From the NCBI RefSeq assembly GCF_037023745.1, contig NZ_CP146101.1:3588001-3652000 (forward strand): a DNA stretch of 64,000 nucleotides. The letters are read 5' to 3'. The DNA is from Streptomyces sp. SCSIO 30461 (GTDB taxonomy: Bacteria > Actinomycetota > Actinomycetes > Streptomycetales > Streptomycetaceae). A program made the position numbers and the translations under genes. Below are positions 9,687 to 18,693 of the stretch, piece by piece (within the stretch, counting starts at the first letter, position 1; each line of letters starts with the position of its first letter). Under the pieces are notes generated by a model that made no database searches, was not told where the DNA came from, and saw only the letters and a list, made by a program, of their open reading frames with translations.

Positions 9687-10943
9687 ATGCGACCCCCCAC
9701 ACGCATCACCGCACAGCACCGCAACCCATACGAAGAGCTCGCTCAACTCGCTGATCCGGAGCCCGAGTCGGGTGGGCCCGGCGACTACTCGCCGCGTCGT
9801 GGCCCTGCTCTCTCCGCCACACCGGGTATCCGCCCGCACGAGGGCGACGAGGAGGAGTGGACGCCCCCGAACCACCGGGGCCGCAGTCGGCTCGCCGGCC
9901 TGCCCGTGGTGTTCAGGCTCGCCGTCGCCGTTGTGGTGGCGAGTACGCTCCTCCTCGCCGGAGACCGGCTGTCGGTGGCGTACGCCGAGGACAAGGCGGC
10001 TGAGAAGATCCGGCAGTCGCTCGGCGGGGGTGCCCGGCCCGAGGTCGACATCCAGGGTTTTCCCTTTCTGACCCAGGTTCTGCGTCAGCGGATCGACAGG
10101 GCCGACGTGACCGTCCCGGACGTGGCGGCCGACAAGATCTCGATCGCCGAGGTGCACGCCACCGCGGAGGACATCCGTATCGTCGGGGACCTGCCGACCG
10201 CGGTCGAAGGCGCGGTGGTCAACCGGATGGACGGCGACGTGCTGCTCTCGTTCGACGATCTGAACCGCGAACTCGGCGCATCACAGGTGAAGTTCACCGA
10301 GACCGGATCCGGCGGTATCCGGATCGCCGGATCACTTCCGGTTGCCGGGCGGGAGGTGAGTCTGCGGGCGCGGGCGTACGTCCGGCAGGACGGGGACCGG
10401 GCCGTGTCCACCACGGTGAAGGACATGAGCCTCGATGTGCCCGGTCTCTTCACCTACCGCCCGGGCAAGGATCCGGAGCGTTCAGGACTGAGGCTGCACG
10501 CCGAGGCGGCGCAGCGCGTCAGCCGGGAGGCCGCCCGAGCCAAGTCCCTGCTGGCACTGCCCGATGTGGTCCGGCGTCTCGGAATCCCGCGGGAGCGGAT
10601 CGACCGGGCCCTGCGCAGCGAAGCGAAGTTGAGCGAGCTCACCGGCTCGCCCCGGTTCCTGAAGCAGCTGATGAAGGTCAACCTGGTCGATGTGGTCGTC
10701 GACCACCCCTGGCTGCTGGAGAAGGTCGGCATCGATCCCGAGCTGATCGGCGGCCTGCTGAAGCTGAAGCCCCCGCAGCTGTCCGAGAGCCTTTCGCTCT
10801 CCTTCGAGCTGCCGAAGGTCGCCACCGGCGACATACGCCTTCGCGGCATCGCCGTCGAGCGCAAGGGAATACGAGCCGATCTGACGGGAACCGGGCTGAC
10901 ATTCGGCGGGGAGAAGCAGCCGCGGAAGGCCGAGTCCCGCTGA
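9687..10943 (+). CDS. DUF2993 (LmeA-like) lipid-binding/periplasmic protein
   Basis: A 418-residue protein with a cytoplasmic Pro/Glu-rich N-terminus of about 70 residues and a single membrane anchor near residues 74-92 (VVFRLAVAVVVASTLLLAG). The rest is an extracytoplasmic DUF2993 domain, with the GFPFLTQVLRQRIDRADV block that is typical of the family. A characterised relative is mycobacterial LmeA, which acts in lipomannan elongation; the role in Streptomyces is unknown. The family usually has about 240-260 residues, so the C-terminal half, with repeated Lys/Leu-rich stretches, is longer than usual. It follows the photolyase gene by 82 bp and may share its transcript. Confidence 0.8.
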   Translation: MRPPTRITAQHRNPYEELAQLADPEPESGGPGDYSPRRGPALSATPGIRPHEGDEEEWTPPNHRGRSRLAGLPVVFRLAVAVVVASTLLLAGDRLSVAYAEDKAAEKIRQSLGGGARPEVDIQGFPFLTQVLRQRIDRADVTVPDVAADKISIAEVHATAEDIRIVGDLPTAVEGAVVNRMDGDVLLSFDDLNRELGASQVKFTETGSGGIRIAGSLPVAGREVSLRARAYVRQDGDRAVSTTVKDMSLDVPGLFTYRPGKDPERSGLRLHAEAAQRVSREAARAKSLLALPDVVRRLGIPRERIDRALRSEAKLSELTGSPRFLKQLMKVNLVDVVVDHPWLLEKVGIDPELIGGLLKLKPPQLSESLSLSFELPKVATGDIRLRGIAVERKGIRADLTGTGLTFGGEKQPRKAESR

Positions 10944-11292
10944 AGCGCTGCGCGGTGTTCGCCCCGAGGGAGGGCCATCCCACCCGCCGGTGGTGTCCAC
11001 GTCGGGGCACGGCGGCGGACACCACCCCTCCCGGCCGGGCAAGCCGTCGCGGCCGGGCAAGCCCTCCCACCCGGCGCGCCCGTCGAAGCCGGGCCATGGC
11101 CACGGGCAGCCGTGGGCCGTCGTCTGAACAGCCGCGGCCGGGTGGGAGACAGATTCACTCCCATCCGGCCGGAACCGGACGCTCCGTACCACGCTCGGGT
11201 CAAGTGACCCGGAGTGGGGTGCGGATGCTTCTCCTGTGCGAGTACTGTGCGCCGCATCTGGCCACGAAGTACAGAAAGTGCGTGGAGAATTG
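10944..11292. other. 349-bp intergenic region
   Basis: A GC-rich gap before the LAETG protein gene. It holds short direct repeats of the form CGGCCGGGCAAGCC at about 11030-11065. I see no convincing gene. One frame encodes a Pro/Gly/His-rich run ending at 11127, but it has no start with a ribosome-binding site. The promoter of the next gene is probably in the less GC-rich last 80 bp. Confidence 0.5.
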
Positions 11293-11919
11293 ATGAAGGT
11301 ACCAACCCGTGCTCGGAGGCGCTCGGGCGCTCTCATAGCGGGCACGGCCGCCGGGCTCGTGGGCATGGGTCTGTTCGCGACCCCCGCCACGGCTCACACT
11401 CCCGTGTGGACGGTGACCTGCTCCGAGGTCACCGTCGATCTGAAGGCGTACGGGGGCGATGTCACCAACACGGTGACCGTCACGGTGGACGGCAAGGACC
11501 TGCTGCCGGCCAAGGAATTCGGCTCGTCCTTCCAGGAGACGCTCGAGCTGCCCGACCACAAGGCCGCGGTCCAGGTGCGCCTCGTCGTCAAGGCGGGCGA
11601 CGGCGAACGGTTCTCGCATGATGAGACCAAGACCGCACCGGTCTGCGAGTCCGGAACGCCGGAGCCCTCGGACACCCCGGAGGCATCGAAGACGCCCGAG
11701 CCGTCCGACGCGCCCGAGCCATCGGGCACCCCGACGAACGAGCCGCCCAGCTCCGCGGCGCCCGTTCCGAAGCCCGGCGAGACGACCCCGGGTGGCCTCG
11801 CGGAGACCGGCGGCTCCAGCGCCACCCCCGTGATCGCCGGTGCCGCGACCCTCGCGGTACTCGCCGGTGGCGGCATCCTGGTGGCCACCCGCAAGCGCCG
11901 GGCCGGCGCTCGCGACTGA
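11293..11919 (+). CDS. LAETG sortase-anchored surface protein
   Basis: A 208-residue cell-surface protein. It has an Arg-rich N-terminus followed by a hydrophobic core ending at ATPATAHTP (cleavage near residue 34), and a globular part of about 90 residues with two Cys. A Pro/Ser/Thr/Glu wall-spanning linker of PEPSD/EPSGTP type follows. The C-terminal signal is LAETG, a hydrophobic helix and an RKRR tail. LAxTG is the class E sortase signal common in Streptomyces. The ATG start at 11293 is preceded by GGAGA. No sortase gene lies nearby and the binding partner is unknown. Confidence 0.88.
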   Translation: MKVPTRARRRSGALIAGTAAGLVGMGLFATPATAHTPVWTVTCSEVTVDLKAYGGDVTNTVTVTVDGKDLLPAKEFGSSFQETLELPDHKAAVQVRLVVKAGDGERFSHDETKTAPVCESGTPEPSDTPEASKTPEPSDAPEPSGTPTNEPPSSAAPVPKPGETTPGGLAETGGSSATPVIAGAATLAVLAGGGILVATRKRRAGARD

Positions 11920-11947
11920 TTGACGTTCAAGCCGGTTGAAGCCGCAT

Positions 11948-11983
11948 GTGCCCCGCGCCCCGATCCCAGGGGGCGCGGGGCAC
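11948..11983. terminator. Bidirectional hairpin terminator
   Basis: Perfect 14-bp arms at 11948-11961 and 11970-11983 with an 8-base loop, between the converging LAETG-protein and lipid-kinase genes. Confidence 0.8.
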
Positions 11984-11991
11984 TGACGCGT

Positions 11992-13302
11992 TCACCGTGC
12001 CAGTGCCAGCAGTCCGATGCGCTGCCAGTTCAGACGCGGCCGAGCCCGCGGCACACCCGGCCGGGTGCGCGGAACGCGCACCCGCAGGGCGCCCGGCCGG
12101 ATCGTGCAGCGCACTGGTGACGGCAGGCTGAGCGCCTCACCGTCGACACCCACGTCGATCCGCGGTGTGTCGGCTTCCACGACGACTTCCGGAGCGGTGA
12201 GTACCGTCAGGCCGGGGGCCCTCCCACCGCGCAGCAGAACCGCGGCATCGGCTGCGCTGTCCACCTTGACGCACATCAGCCCGAGCGATCCGCCGTCCAG
12301 CCGGTCCCGCCTCCCCAGCGCCGCCAGATCGCCCACCCGGTAAGGGTTGTTGCTCACCAGCGCTGCCTGAGGTGCTTCGACCGCGGTCCCCGAGGCCCGG
12401 ACCGTCAGCCGCGGGCCTGCGCGGTGCGTGAGCACGTCCGGGAACATCTCGAGCGTGGTGCGCACCTTCTCGTTGCGGTAGGCGTCGCTCTGCACCACGG
12501 CGGCATACGCGCCGAACGACGCGTTGTTCACGAACACCCGGTCGCCGATGAGGCCCAGGTCCACCCGGAGCTCCACCCCGTCCGTCAAGGCGCTCAGCGC
12601 GGCCTCGGGATCGTCACGGTCGAGCCCGAGGTCGAGTGCGAAGTGGTTGCGAGTCCCCGCGGGGACCACCAGGAAGGGAATCCCGTGCTCGGCTGCGATG
12701 CCCGCCACCAGAGCCTGGGTGCCGTCACCCCCCGCCACTCCGAGCAGATCCGCCCCATCGGCCACGGCCTGGCGGGCGAGCTCCGCCACGTCGACCTGCC
12801 GGCCCGGGTCCAGCAGGGCGATACGGGCACCGGCGGCCTCGGCCTTCTCCTTCAGCCCGAACCGCCCCACCTTGCCACCCCCCGAGCGCGGGTTCATGAT
12901 CAGGAACGGCCGCCCCGGGCGAGGCGTCGCGGCGACGGGCTGCGCCTTGTGCGCGGTGTCCATGGCGAGAGCCTCCCATCCGGCCGTCGCCGCCAGGGCC
13001 CCGAGCGCCAGGCAGATCACCAGCAGCCAGAGCAGCCCTGATGTGACCCCCAGCCAGACGACCGCCACCGGTGCCGCAACGGCCAGCGCCATGGCGCACA
13101 CACGTACCAGCCCGCGCCGGGTCAGCACCCACCACAGGGCAGCCGCCGTCATCGCCGTGCCCACCACCACGAGGGCCACCAGCGCGATTCCCCGCAGCCC
13201 GGCCACCAGGACGAAGAGCACCACCGCCGTGAACGCGGCGATGACCGCGAATCGCGCGGTCCGGCGCTGCAGGCGGACCCAGTCGCTCCCACTCCGGCTC
13301 AT
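11992..13302 (-). CDS. Diacylglycerol kinase family lipid kinase, membrane-anchored
   Basis: A 436-residue protein. The first 115 residues contain four hydrophobic segments. They are followed by a DAGK catalytic domain with LIMNPRSGGGK (about 134-144), GGDGTQ (191-196) and VVPAGTRNHFALDLG (about 213-227). It probably phosphorylates diacylglycerol or a related lipid at the membrane. The ATG at 13302 has GGAGG upstream. The gene ends near a hairpin terminator shared with the LAETG protein gene and diverges from the LuxR regulator. It resembles the kinase half of the fusion at 4919-6469 but lacks the PAP2 domain. Confidence 0.88.
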   Translation of the reverse strand: MSRSGSDWVRLQRRTARFAVIAAFTAVVLFVLVAGLRGIALVALVVVGTAMTAAALWWVLTRRGLVRVCAMALAVAAPVAVVWLGVTSGLLWLLVICLALGALAATAGWEALAMDTAHKAQPVAATPRPGRPFLIMNPRSGGGKVGRFGLKEKAEAAGARIALLDPGRQVDVAELARQAVADGADLLGVAGGDGTQALVAGIAAEHGIPFLVVPAGTRNHFALDLGLDRDDPEAALSALTDGVELRVDLGLIGDRVFVNNASFGAYAAVVQSDAYRNEKVRTTLEMFPDVLTHRAGPRLTVRASGTAVEAPQAALVSNNPYRVGDLAALGRRDRLDGGSLGLMCVKVDSAADAAVLLRGGRAPGLTVLTAPEVVVEADTPRIDVGVDGEALSLPSPVRCTIRPGALRVRVPRTRPGVPRARPRLNWQRIGLLALAR

Positions 13303-13541
13303 CGCACCTCCGGTGATCCGTCCGAGCCCCGCGCCCCCGGAACCACTCCAGGCCACCCCGAGCACCTCAAGGACACCCCGAGCGCCTCAAGGACATTGGA
13401 CTACGGCCCGACCGGCACCGCCTCCCCTGGCGCTCCGCCCCGTCGGCCGGAGAGGCGGTGATCAATGGCGATCATGTGGGGGCACTGGGATCATGGTCGC
13501 GTCAGGACACCGGAAGACGGGACCGTACGACGGTGGATGCC

Positions 13542-16238
13542 ATGGCCGAGGACTCCCAGCCGGATCCGGGCGGCGATCCATTGCTGGCCTCGAAGTTCGC
13601 GGTACCCGCCGTACCGCCGGGCTTCGTGGCCAGGAAACGCCTCACCGACCGGCTCACTGAAGGGGCCAGGGGCCCGCTGACCGTGATCAGCGGACCGGCC
13701 GGGGCGGGAAAGACGACGCTCGCCGCCTCCTGGCAGGGGGCCCAGGGCCCTCCTGGTCCCGTCGTCTGGCTGACGGTCGAGAGCGAGGAGAACGCTCCGG
13801 GCGTGTTCTGGGCGTACGTACTCGGGGCGTTCCGCTACCACAAGGTGCCGCTGCCCGACATCGGCACCCCCTCCAGCGCCGACACAGTGGACCGTTCACT
13901 GATCGTCCGGCTCGCCTCCGCGCTGACCGAGCTGCCCAGGCCCGTCGTGCTTGTGCTCGACGGCGTCGAACGTGTCGGCGACCGGCAGCTGGCCGCGGAC
14001 CTCGAATTCGTCCTGGCCCACGCCGGATCCGCACTCAGGCTGGTCCTGGTCGGCCGCGTGGATCCGGCACTGCCGCTGCACCGCTACCGCGCCGAGGGCA
14101 GGATCTGCGAGATCCGCCGCTCCGAGCTGGCGTTCACCGCGCGTGAGACGGCGCAGTTGCTGCGGCAGCACGGGCTGACGCCCTCGCCGGAGAGCGTGGG
14201 CGTGCTCACCGAGCGCACCGAAGGCTGGGCCGCCGGACTTCGGCTGTGCGCGCTGGCGATGCAGCGAACGGACGACGTCGAGCACTTCGCCCAGTCCTTC
14301 GCCGCCTCGCACAACGCAGTCGCCGACTACCTGATGGCCGAGGTCCTGGAAGCCCAGCCCGTCCCCGTGCAAGACCTGCTGACGCGGACCAGCATCCTCG
14401 CCCACATCCATCCGGCTCTCGCCGACGCGCTCACGGGACGTGCGGACGGGGCGTCCGTACTCGACGGTCTCGCCCGCGCGAACGCCTTCATGGAACCCAT
14501 CGGTGACACCTCCTGGTACCGCGGCCATCCGCTGTTCGCCGAGGTGCTCCGCGCGCATCTGCTCAGCCGTGCCCCCGAGCTGGCTCCGGAACTGCACCTG
14601 CGTGCGGCGCAGTGGTTCGCCGCCGCCGACCGGTTGCACGACGCGCTCGAACACGCCGCCGCGGCGGGGGAGTGGGGGTACGCCGCAGCCCTCGTGGTGG
14701 ACGGGCTGGAGATCGGGCGGCTCCTCAGCGGACCGGACAGCCACTGCCTTGAGCGCCTGTTCGAGGCCATGCCGGCCGAGGTGCCCGGAGCCGCACCGGC
14801 GCTGGTCGCGTCCGCCACCGCGCTCCTTCGCCATGACGTCGAAGAGAGCCTGAGGCAGCTCGTCCGCGCCGAGGACGCTCTCACGACCGGTGCCGGGCCC
14901 GAGGAGCGGGAGACTTCACCCGAACGGCGGCTGACGCAGGCTCTGCTGCGGCTGCTCAGCGGCGGTGGCGGTAGTGCGGGCGGGAGCGGATGCGCGGCCC
15001 CGGATGCCGACGGTGACGGTGAGGTGCGCGCCCTGATGGCATTGGTGCCCGAGATCCGGCTGTCGCAGCACCCCGAAGTCGAGGCCCTGTGCCGGTACGG
15101 CCGCGCGCAGGCGCTGCTCGCCGCGGGCGACCGTACCGGGGCGCGCGAGGCCTTCACCGCGGCCCTGAAGGGTGCGGACGACGAGCGCACCCGCACGGTG
15201 CGCTACCACTGCCTGGGCGCACTCGCCCTGACCGAGGGTGTCGACGGCATGCTGCGCGAGGCCGAGGCGCATGCCCGTGAGGGGCTCCGTACGGCCGATG
15301 AAAGCGGGGTCCCCGACGGCCACCGCACCGGCCTCTGCCATCTCGCGCTCGCCGCCGTCGCGTCGGAGCGCGGCGACCTCCTCGCGGCCCAGCACCATAT
15401 CGACGCGGCGGCGCACTTCCGCAGCCCCGCGCATGACCCGCTGGGTGCCGCCGAAGCCGCCGTGTTGCGCGCCCGCCTCGCACTCGCACAGGGCCGTACC
15501 GCGCAGGCACTCGATGCCCTGGACGTACCGAGTCTGTCCACGGCCCGCGACGGCGCCGGTCGCGACGGCGCATCCCGTACCGAGCTCCCGCCCCTCTGCC
15601 CCGAGGCCGCGCGCAGGGTGACCATGGCCCGTTGCACCGTGCACCTCGCCCGCGGTGACCCCTCGTCGGCTCTCGCGGCACTGGACGGCGCCGCCGACGG
15701 CGACCGCGCCCTGGCATCTGCCGCCGCCCATCTGGCCACCGGCGACACCGCGCACGCCCGGCGACTGCTCGCCCCGCTCGGCAACGGAGCGTCCCCCGGG
15801 CCCTCCGACCGGGTACGCGCCCGCCTGCTCCAAGCACATGCCGCGCTGCGCGACGACGCGACCGCGCACGCCTTGGTCTTCCTGGGGCAGGCACTCGACG
15901 CCGCCCGCCCCCAGCTGCTTCGTGCCCCGTTCACCGAGAGCGGTCCCTGGCTGAGGCATCTGCTCGCGCGGACCCCGGAACTCCTGGTGGACCACCCCTG
16001 GCTGAACGAGCGACCCGACGACGCGGGCGACCGCCCACTGCTGGTCGAACAGCTCAGCGCACGGGAGCGCGAGGTGCTGCGGCATGTGGCGCAGATGATG
16101 TCGACTCAGGAGATCGCGGCGGAGCTGTATCTGTCGGTCAACACGGTCAAGACCCATCTGAAGAGCATCTACCGCAAGCTGTCCGTCTCCCGCAGGAGCG
16201 ACGCCGTACGGCGCGCGCGGGAGGCCGACCTGCTGTGA
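13542..16238 (+). CDS. Large ATP-binding LuxR-family (MalT/LAL-type) transcriptional regulator
   Basis: An 898-residue regulator of the LAL/MalT architecture. It has an N-terminal STAND NTPase domain with Walker A GPAGAGKTT (51-59) and a Walker B-like VVLVLDGVE. A long Ala/Leu-rich helical repeat region for ligand or partner sensing comes next. A C-terminal LuxR helix-turn-helix (LSAREREVLRHVAQ, EIAAELYLSVNTVKTHL) covers roughly the last 60 residues. ATP binding is expected to switch oligomerisation and promoter activation. The ATG at 13542 fits family starts shortly before LLASKFAVP; a GTG at 13458 with GGAGAGG is an alternative adding 28 residues. No obvious metabolic partner genes adjoin it, so its regulon is unknown. 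Confidence 0.88.
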   Translation: MAEDSQPDPGGDPLLASKFAVPAVPPGFVARKRLTDRLTEGARGPLTVISGPAGAGKTTLAASWQGAQGPPGPVVWLTVESEENAPGVFWAYVLGAFRYHKVPLPDIGTPSSADTVDRSLIVRLASALTELPRPVVLVLDGVERVGDRQLAADLEFVLAHAGSALRLVLVGRVDPALPLHRYRAEGRICEIRRSELAFTARETAQLLRQHGLTPSPESVGVLTERTEGWAAGLRLCALAMQRTDDVEHFAQSFAASHNAVADYLMAEVLEAQPVPVQDLLTRTSILAHIHPALADALTGRADGASVLDGLARANAFMEPIGDTSWYRGHPLFAEVLRAHLLSRAPELAPELHLRAAQWFAAADRLHDALEHAAAAGEWGYAAALVVDGLEIGRLLSGPDSHCLERLFEAMPAEVPGAAPALVASATALLRHDVEESLRQLVRAEDALTTGAGPEERETSPERRLTQALLRLLSGGGGSAGGSGCAAPDADGDGEVRALMALVPEIRLSQHPEVEALCRYGRAQALLAAGDRTGAREAFTAALKGADDERTRTVRYHCLGALALTEGVDGMLREAEAHAREGLRTADESGVPDGHRTGLCHLALAAVASERGDLLAAQHHIDAAAHFRSPAHDPLGAAEAAVLRARLALAQGRTAQALDALDVPSLSTARDGAGRDGASRTELPPLCPEAARRVTMARCTVHLARGDPSSALAALDGAADGDRALASAAAHLATGDTAHARRLLAPLGNGASPGPSDRVRARLLQAHAALRDDATAHALVFLGQALDAARPQLLRAPFTESGPWLRHLLARTPELLVDHPWLNERPDDAGDRPLLVEQLSAREREVLRHVAQMMSTQEIAAELYLSVNTVKTHLKSIYRKLSVSRRSDAVRRAREADLL

Positions 16239-16413
16239 CACGGGGGTGGGGTTCACCTCGCGCGGGTGATGCGATGTCCTCCCGTTGCGAGGCAACATGC
16301 CGGCAGAGGTTCCGTGAGGCGCCGTCCGTGAGGTGCCGCGAGTTCCCGAGAGTTCCCGAGAGGTTCGTGAAGCGTCCGTACGAAGAGGCCATGGCCCACG
16401 GGGAAGTGTCCCT

Positions 16414-16611
16414 ATGCGATACGAGTTCCGCGTCTCCGGTCATCTGTCCACGGCCGTCGCCGGTGCCTTCCCCGAGCTGGAGGAGACGACGGTGGCCGAT
16501 GAGACGGTCCTGTACGGACCGGTCACGGACGAGGCACACCTGTACGGGCTGCTCGCCCGTTTCCAGGACCTCGGTCTGCACGTGGTGGAGATGCGCCGGC
16601 TGCCGCAGTAA
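16414..16611 (+). CDS. Small conserved hypothetical protein (65 aa)
   Basis: A 65-residue soluble protein starting MRYEFRVSGHLS and ending VEMRRLPQ. Its beta-strand/helix pattern (AHLYGLLARFQDLGLHVVEM) resembles a small ACT-like or ferredoxin-like fold, though I recognise no family. GGGAAG lies before the ATG. It follows the LuxR gene by 175 bp on the same strand. The last base of its TAA stop is the first base of a 14-bp inverted repeat bounding the repeat-rich element downstream, so an insertion could have set or trimmed its C-terminus. Confidence 0.6.
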   Translation: MRYEFRVSGHLSTAVAGAFPELEETTVADETVLYGPVTDEAHLYGLLARFQDLGLHVVEMRRLPQ

Positions 16612-17035
16612 GGGCTGTCCCGTAATCCCCGGCGGGCGCGCGACGACAGCTACGGCACTCCCCCCGGCTTCGCCGGGAGATGCCCCACGCTGCGTTGCCG
16701 AATCGCCCGAATACACCCAGTACGAGGGCGACCCTCCGCCTTGCGTTGCGTCCCCTCGGCCTCAAGGGCCGGGGGAGACCCCATACCCCTCGGCCTCAAG
16801 GGCCGGGGGAGACCCCATACCCCTCGGCCTCAAGGGCCGGGGGAGACCCCATACCCCTCGGCCTCAAGGGCCGGGGGAGACGCCATACACCTCGGCCCCA
16901 AGGGCCGGGGGAGACGCCATACACCTCGGCCCCAAGGGCCGGGGGAGACGCCATACACCTCGGCCCCAAGGGCCGGGGGAGACCCCGTACACCTGACGCC
17001 GCGCTCTGATCCACCGCGGACTACGGGACAGCCCT
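16611..17035. mobile_element. Candidate MITE-like element with 14-bp terminal inverted repeats
   Basis: AGGGCTGTCCCGTA at 16611-16624 is matched exactly in inverted orientation at 17022-17035, bounding 425 bp. Inside there is no transposase gene, only a short hairpin at 16663-16677 (CCCGGC-TTC-GCCGGG) and seven 34-bp tandem repeats. Ends of the GGGCTGTCCC type are, as I recall, common in actinomycete IS elements of the IS5 group, so a non-autonomous derivative is plausible. I see no target-site duplication, which weakens the call. The element sits between converging genes. Confidence 0.4.
16754..16991. repeat. Seven tandem 34-bp repeats (minisatellite)
   Basis: Copies begin at 16754, 16788, 16822, 16856, 16890, 16924 and 16958. 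The unit starts CCTCGGCC and contains AAGGGCCGGGGGAGA. The first copies read CCTCAAGG and CCCATAC; later ones read CCCCAAGG and GCCATAC, so the array has two sub-families. The period is not a multiple of three, and every reading frame stays open by composition only. Each unit holds a GGCC-loop-GGCC hairpin. Confidence 0.9.
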
Positions 17036-17056
17036 GAGCCGGAACCGCCGGCCCCC

Positions 17057-18421
17057 TCAGTCCGGGTGGGCTTCCGGTCCCGTCTCCCGCAACCGGAGTC
17101 CGCGTCCCCGCGCCGCCTCGAACCAGCGTCCGTAGCGGTCGCTGAGCCATACCGCCGACACCCCGTGGAGCAGCACGCTGAGGGCCACCGTCAGCGCCAC
17201 CACCTCCAGCAGGGTGCGTGCGGCGGGCACATGCTCCTTCGCGCAGATCAGGCCGAAGACCAGCGAGGGCAGTCCACGGGGCCCGAACCACGCCGCGTAC
17301 GCCACCGTCGGCAGCCGCAGTCCGCTGCCCACCAGTGCGATGGCCGCCGCCACCGGTCGCACCAGGACGATGCACAGCGCCGCGTACAGAGCGACCCGCC
17401 AGGTGAGGTGCTGGAGGGCGGGGCCCAGCATGACCGCGCCGAACACCAGGAAACTCATGGCGGCCAGCAGTGATGCCAGTCCCTCGGTGAAGCGGCCCAC
17501 CGGATCGGTGCTGTGCGCGCCGGAGCCGGTGCCCTCCCTGGCGCCGGCGCGGCGCAGCAGCGCCGCGAAGGCGAATCCGGCGACCCAGGCCGCGACGAAG
17601 CCGCTTCCACCTGTCGCCGCGGCGAGTGTGTAGGAGGCGAGGGCGACCGCCAGTACGACGGCCTGGCTCCACTCCCGGTTCACCCAGTCGGCCACCCAGG
17701 CCCGGTGCAGCAGCAGGCCGATCGCGGCGCCGACGGCGAGCCCGAGCGCGCTGCTGAGCACCAGCGACCGCCAGAAGACCCCCACGAGTCCGTGCTCCGA
17801 AGAAGCCGTACCTGAGATGGCGGCCAGTACCAGCAGGAAGAGCGGCAGCACCACGCCGTCGTTCAGTCCGGTCTCGACCGTCAGCCCGTGCCGCACCACC
17901 GGCGGCACCCGGCGGTCGGCGACCGCGGCCTTGCACACCGGGATGTCGGTGGGTGCGAGGATCACCGCGATCAGCGCGGGCTCCCAGCCTTTCAGCCCTG
18001 GCAGCAGCAGTACGGCGAGCAGCCATCCCGCCCCGATGGTCAGGAGCAGCCCGACGGTCACCAGCCGGGCGGACAGCAGTCGCCCGAGATGCAGGTCACG
18101 GCCGCGCAATTCGTAGGAGTCCGTGAACAGCACGAGCGTCAGCGCGATCTCGACCAGGAGGAGGATCGCGCCCGCGTCACGCTTCGGATCGAGGATTCCG
18201 AGACCGACCGGACCGATGAACACCCCGCAGGCGGTGAACACGATCGGCGCGGTCACGGAAGCGCGGGCGAGGCGCTTGGAGGCCAGGGCGTAGCCCGCGG
18301 TGACCGCGGCCAGGGCGACCCCGGTCCAGGCACCCCCGCCGCTCACCGGAAGCCCATCCCGGCCGGGCTCCCCTGGCACGCTCCCAGGGACCGGCACACC
18401 GTCGCGTCCGCCATACGTCAC
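17057..18421 (-). CDS. Cation:proton antiporter (CPA1/NhaP-Kef type)
   Basis: A 454-residue polytopic membrane protein with about 12-13 hydrophobic segments and the monovalent cation/proton antiporter fold. Conserved elements include FTACGVFIGPVGLGIL, the unwound-helix region IAVILAPTDIPVCKA with the functional Asp, VETGLNDGVVLPLF with the ND pair, and FGPRGLPSLVFGL near the C-terminus. The order matches CPA1 sodium/proton antiporters such as NhaP. It would expel Na+ or K+ in exchange for protons. The GTG start at 18421 has GGGGAG six bases upstream. The stop lies 22 bp from the right terminal repeat of the candidate mobile element. Confidence 0.87.
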   Translation of the reverse strand: MTYGGRDGVPVPGSVPGEPGRDGLPVSGGGAWTGVALAAVTAGYALASKRLARASVTAPIVFTACGVFIGPVGLGILDPKRDAGAILLLVEIALTLVLFTDSYELRGRDLHLGRLLSARLVTVGLLLTIGAGWLLAVLLLPGLKGWEPALIAVILAPTDIPVCKAAVADRRVPPVVRHGLTVETGLNDGVVLPLFLLVLAAISGTASSEHGLVGVFWRSLVLSSALGLAVGAAIGLLLHRAWVADWVNREWSQAVVLAVALASYTLAAATGGSGFVAAWVAGFAFAALLRRAGAREGTGSGAHSTDPVGRFTEGLASLLAAMSFLVFGAVMLGPALQHLTWRVALYAALCIVLVRPVAAAIALVGSGLRLPTVAYAAWFGPRGLPSLVFGLICAKEHVPAARTLLEVVALTVALSVLLHGVSAVWLSDRYGRWFEAARGRGLRLRETGPEAHPD

Positions 18422-18620
18422 CCACCACTCCCCGAGGCATCACGGCCCGCTCATCGTGGTCGACTCCGGTGTACGCGCACGGCATCGACACGGTCGGCAC
18501 ACGCCCCGCTCACCCACCGGCCGTCAGGACCGGCCCGGCCCGGGCGCCCTGCCCAGGACCGCTTCGGAGCCGATTCACCCCTGCCGGGTGAGGGCCGTGC
18601 GGCCGGACCGGCACAGACTG

Positions 18621-18670
18621 GCCACGAGCGGACGCCCGGCGTCCGGCCACGAGCGGACGCCCGGCGTCCG
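18621..18670. repeat. 25-bp perfect direct duplication with internal hairpins
   Basis: A 25-bp unit (18621-18645) is exactly repeated at 18646-18670. Each copy contains CGGACGC-CCG-GCGTCCG, a 7-bp hairpin (18629-18645 and 18654-18670). The pair ends 23 bp before the ATG of the SHOCT membrane protein gene, so it could form tandem regulator sites or mRNA hairpins in the leader. Confidence 0.75.
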
Positions 18671-18693
18671 ACGAGAACGGCAGGAGGACGGCG

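Noticed and set aside
10990..11127. Short Pro/Gly/His-rich frame after the DUF2993 gene
   Set aside because: No ribosome-binding site and no recognisable family; it could only be a frameshifted tail of the upstream gene, for which there is no evidence.
16680..17037. Proteins predicted in several frames of the 34-bp array
   Set aside because: A non-triplet repeat without stop codons opens every frame; none has a domain, and the same repeated peptide appears in different frames.
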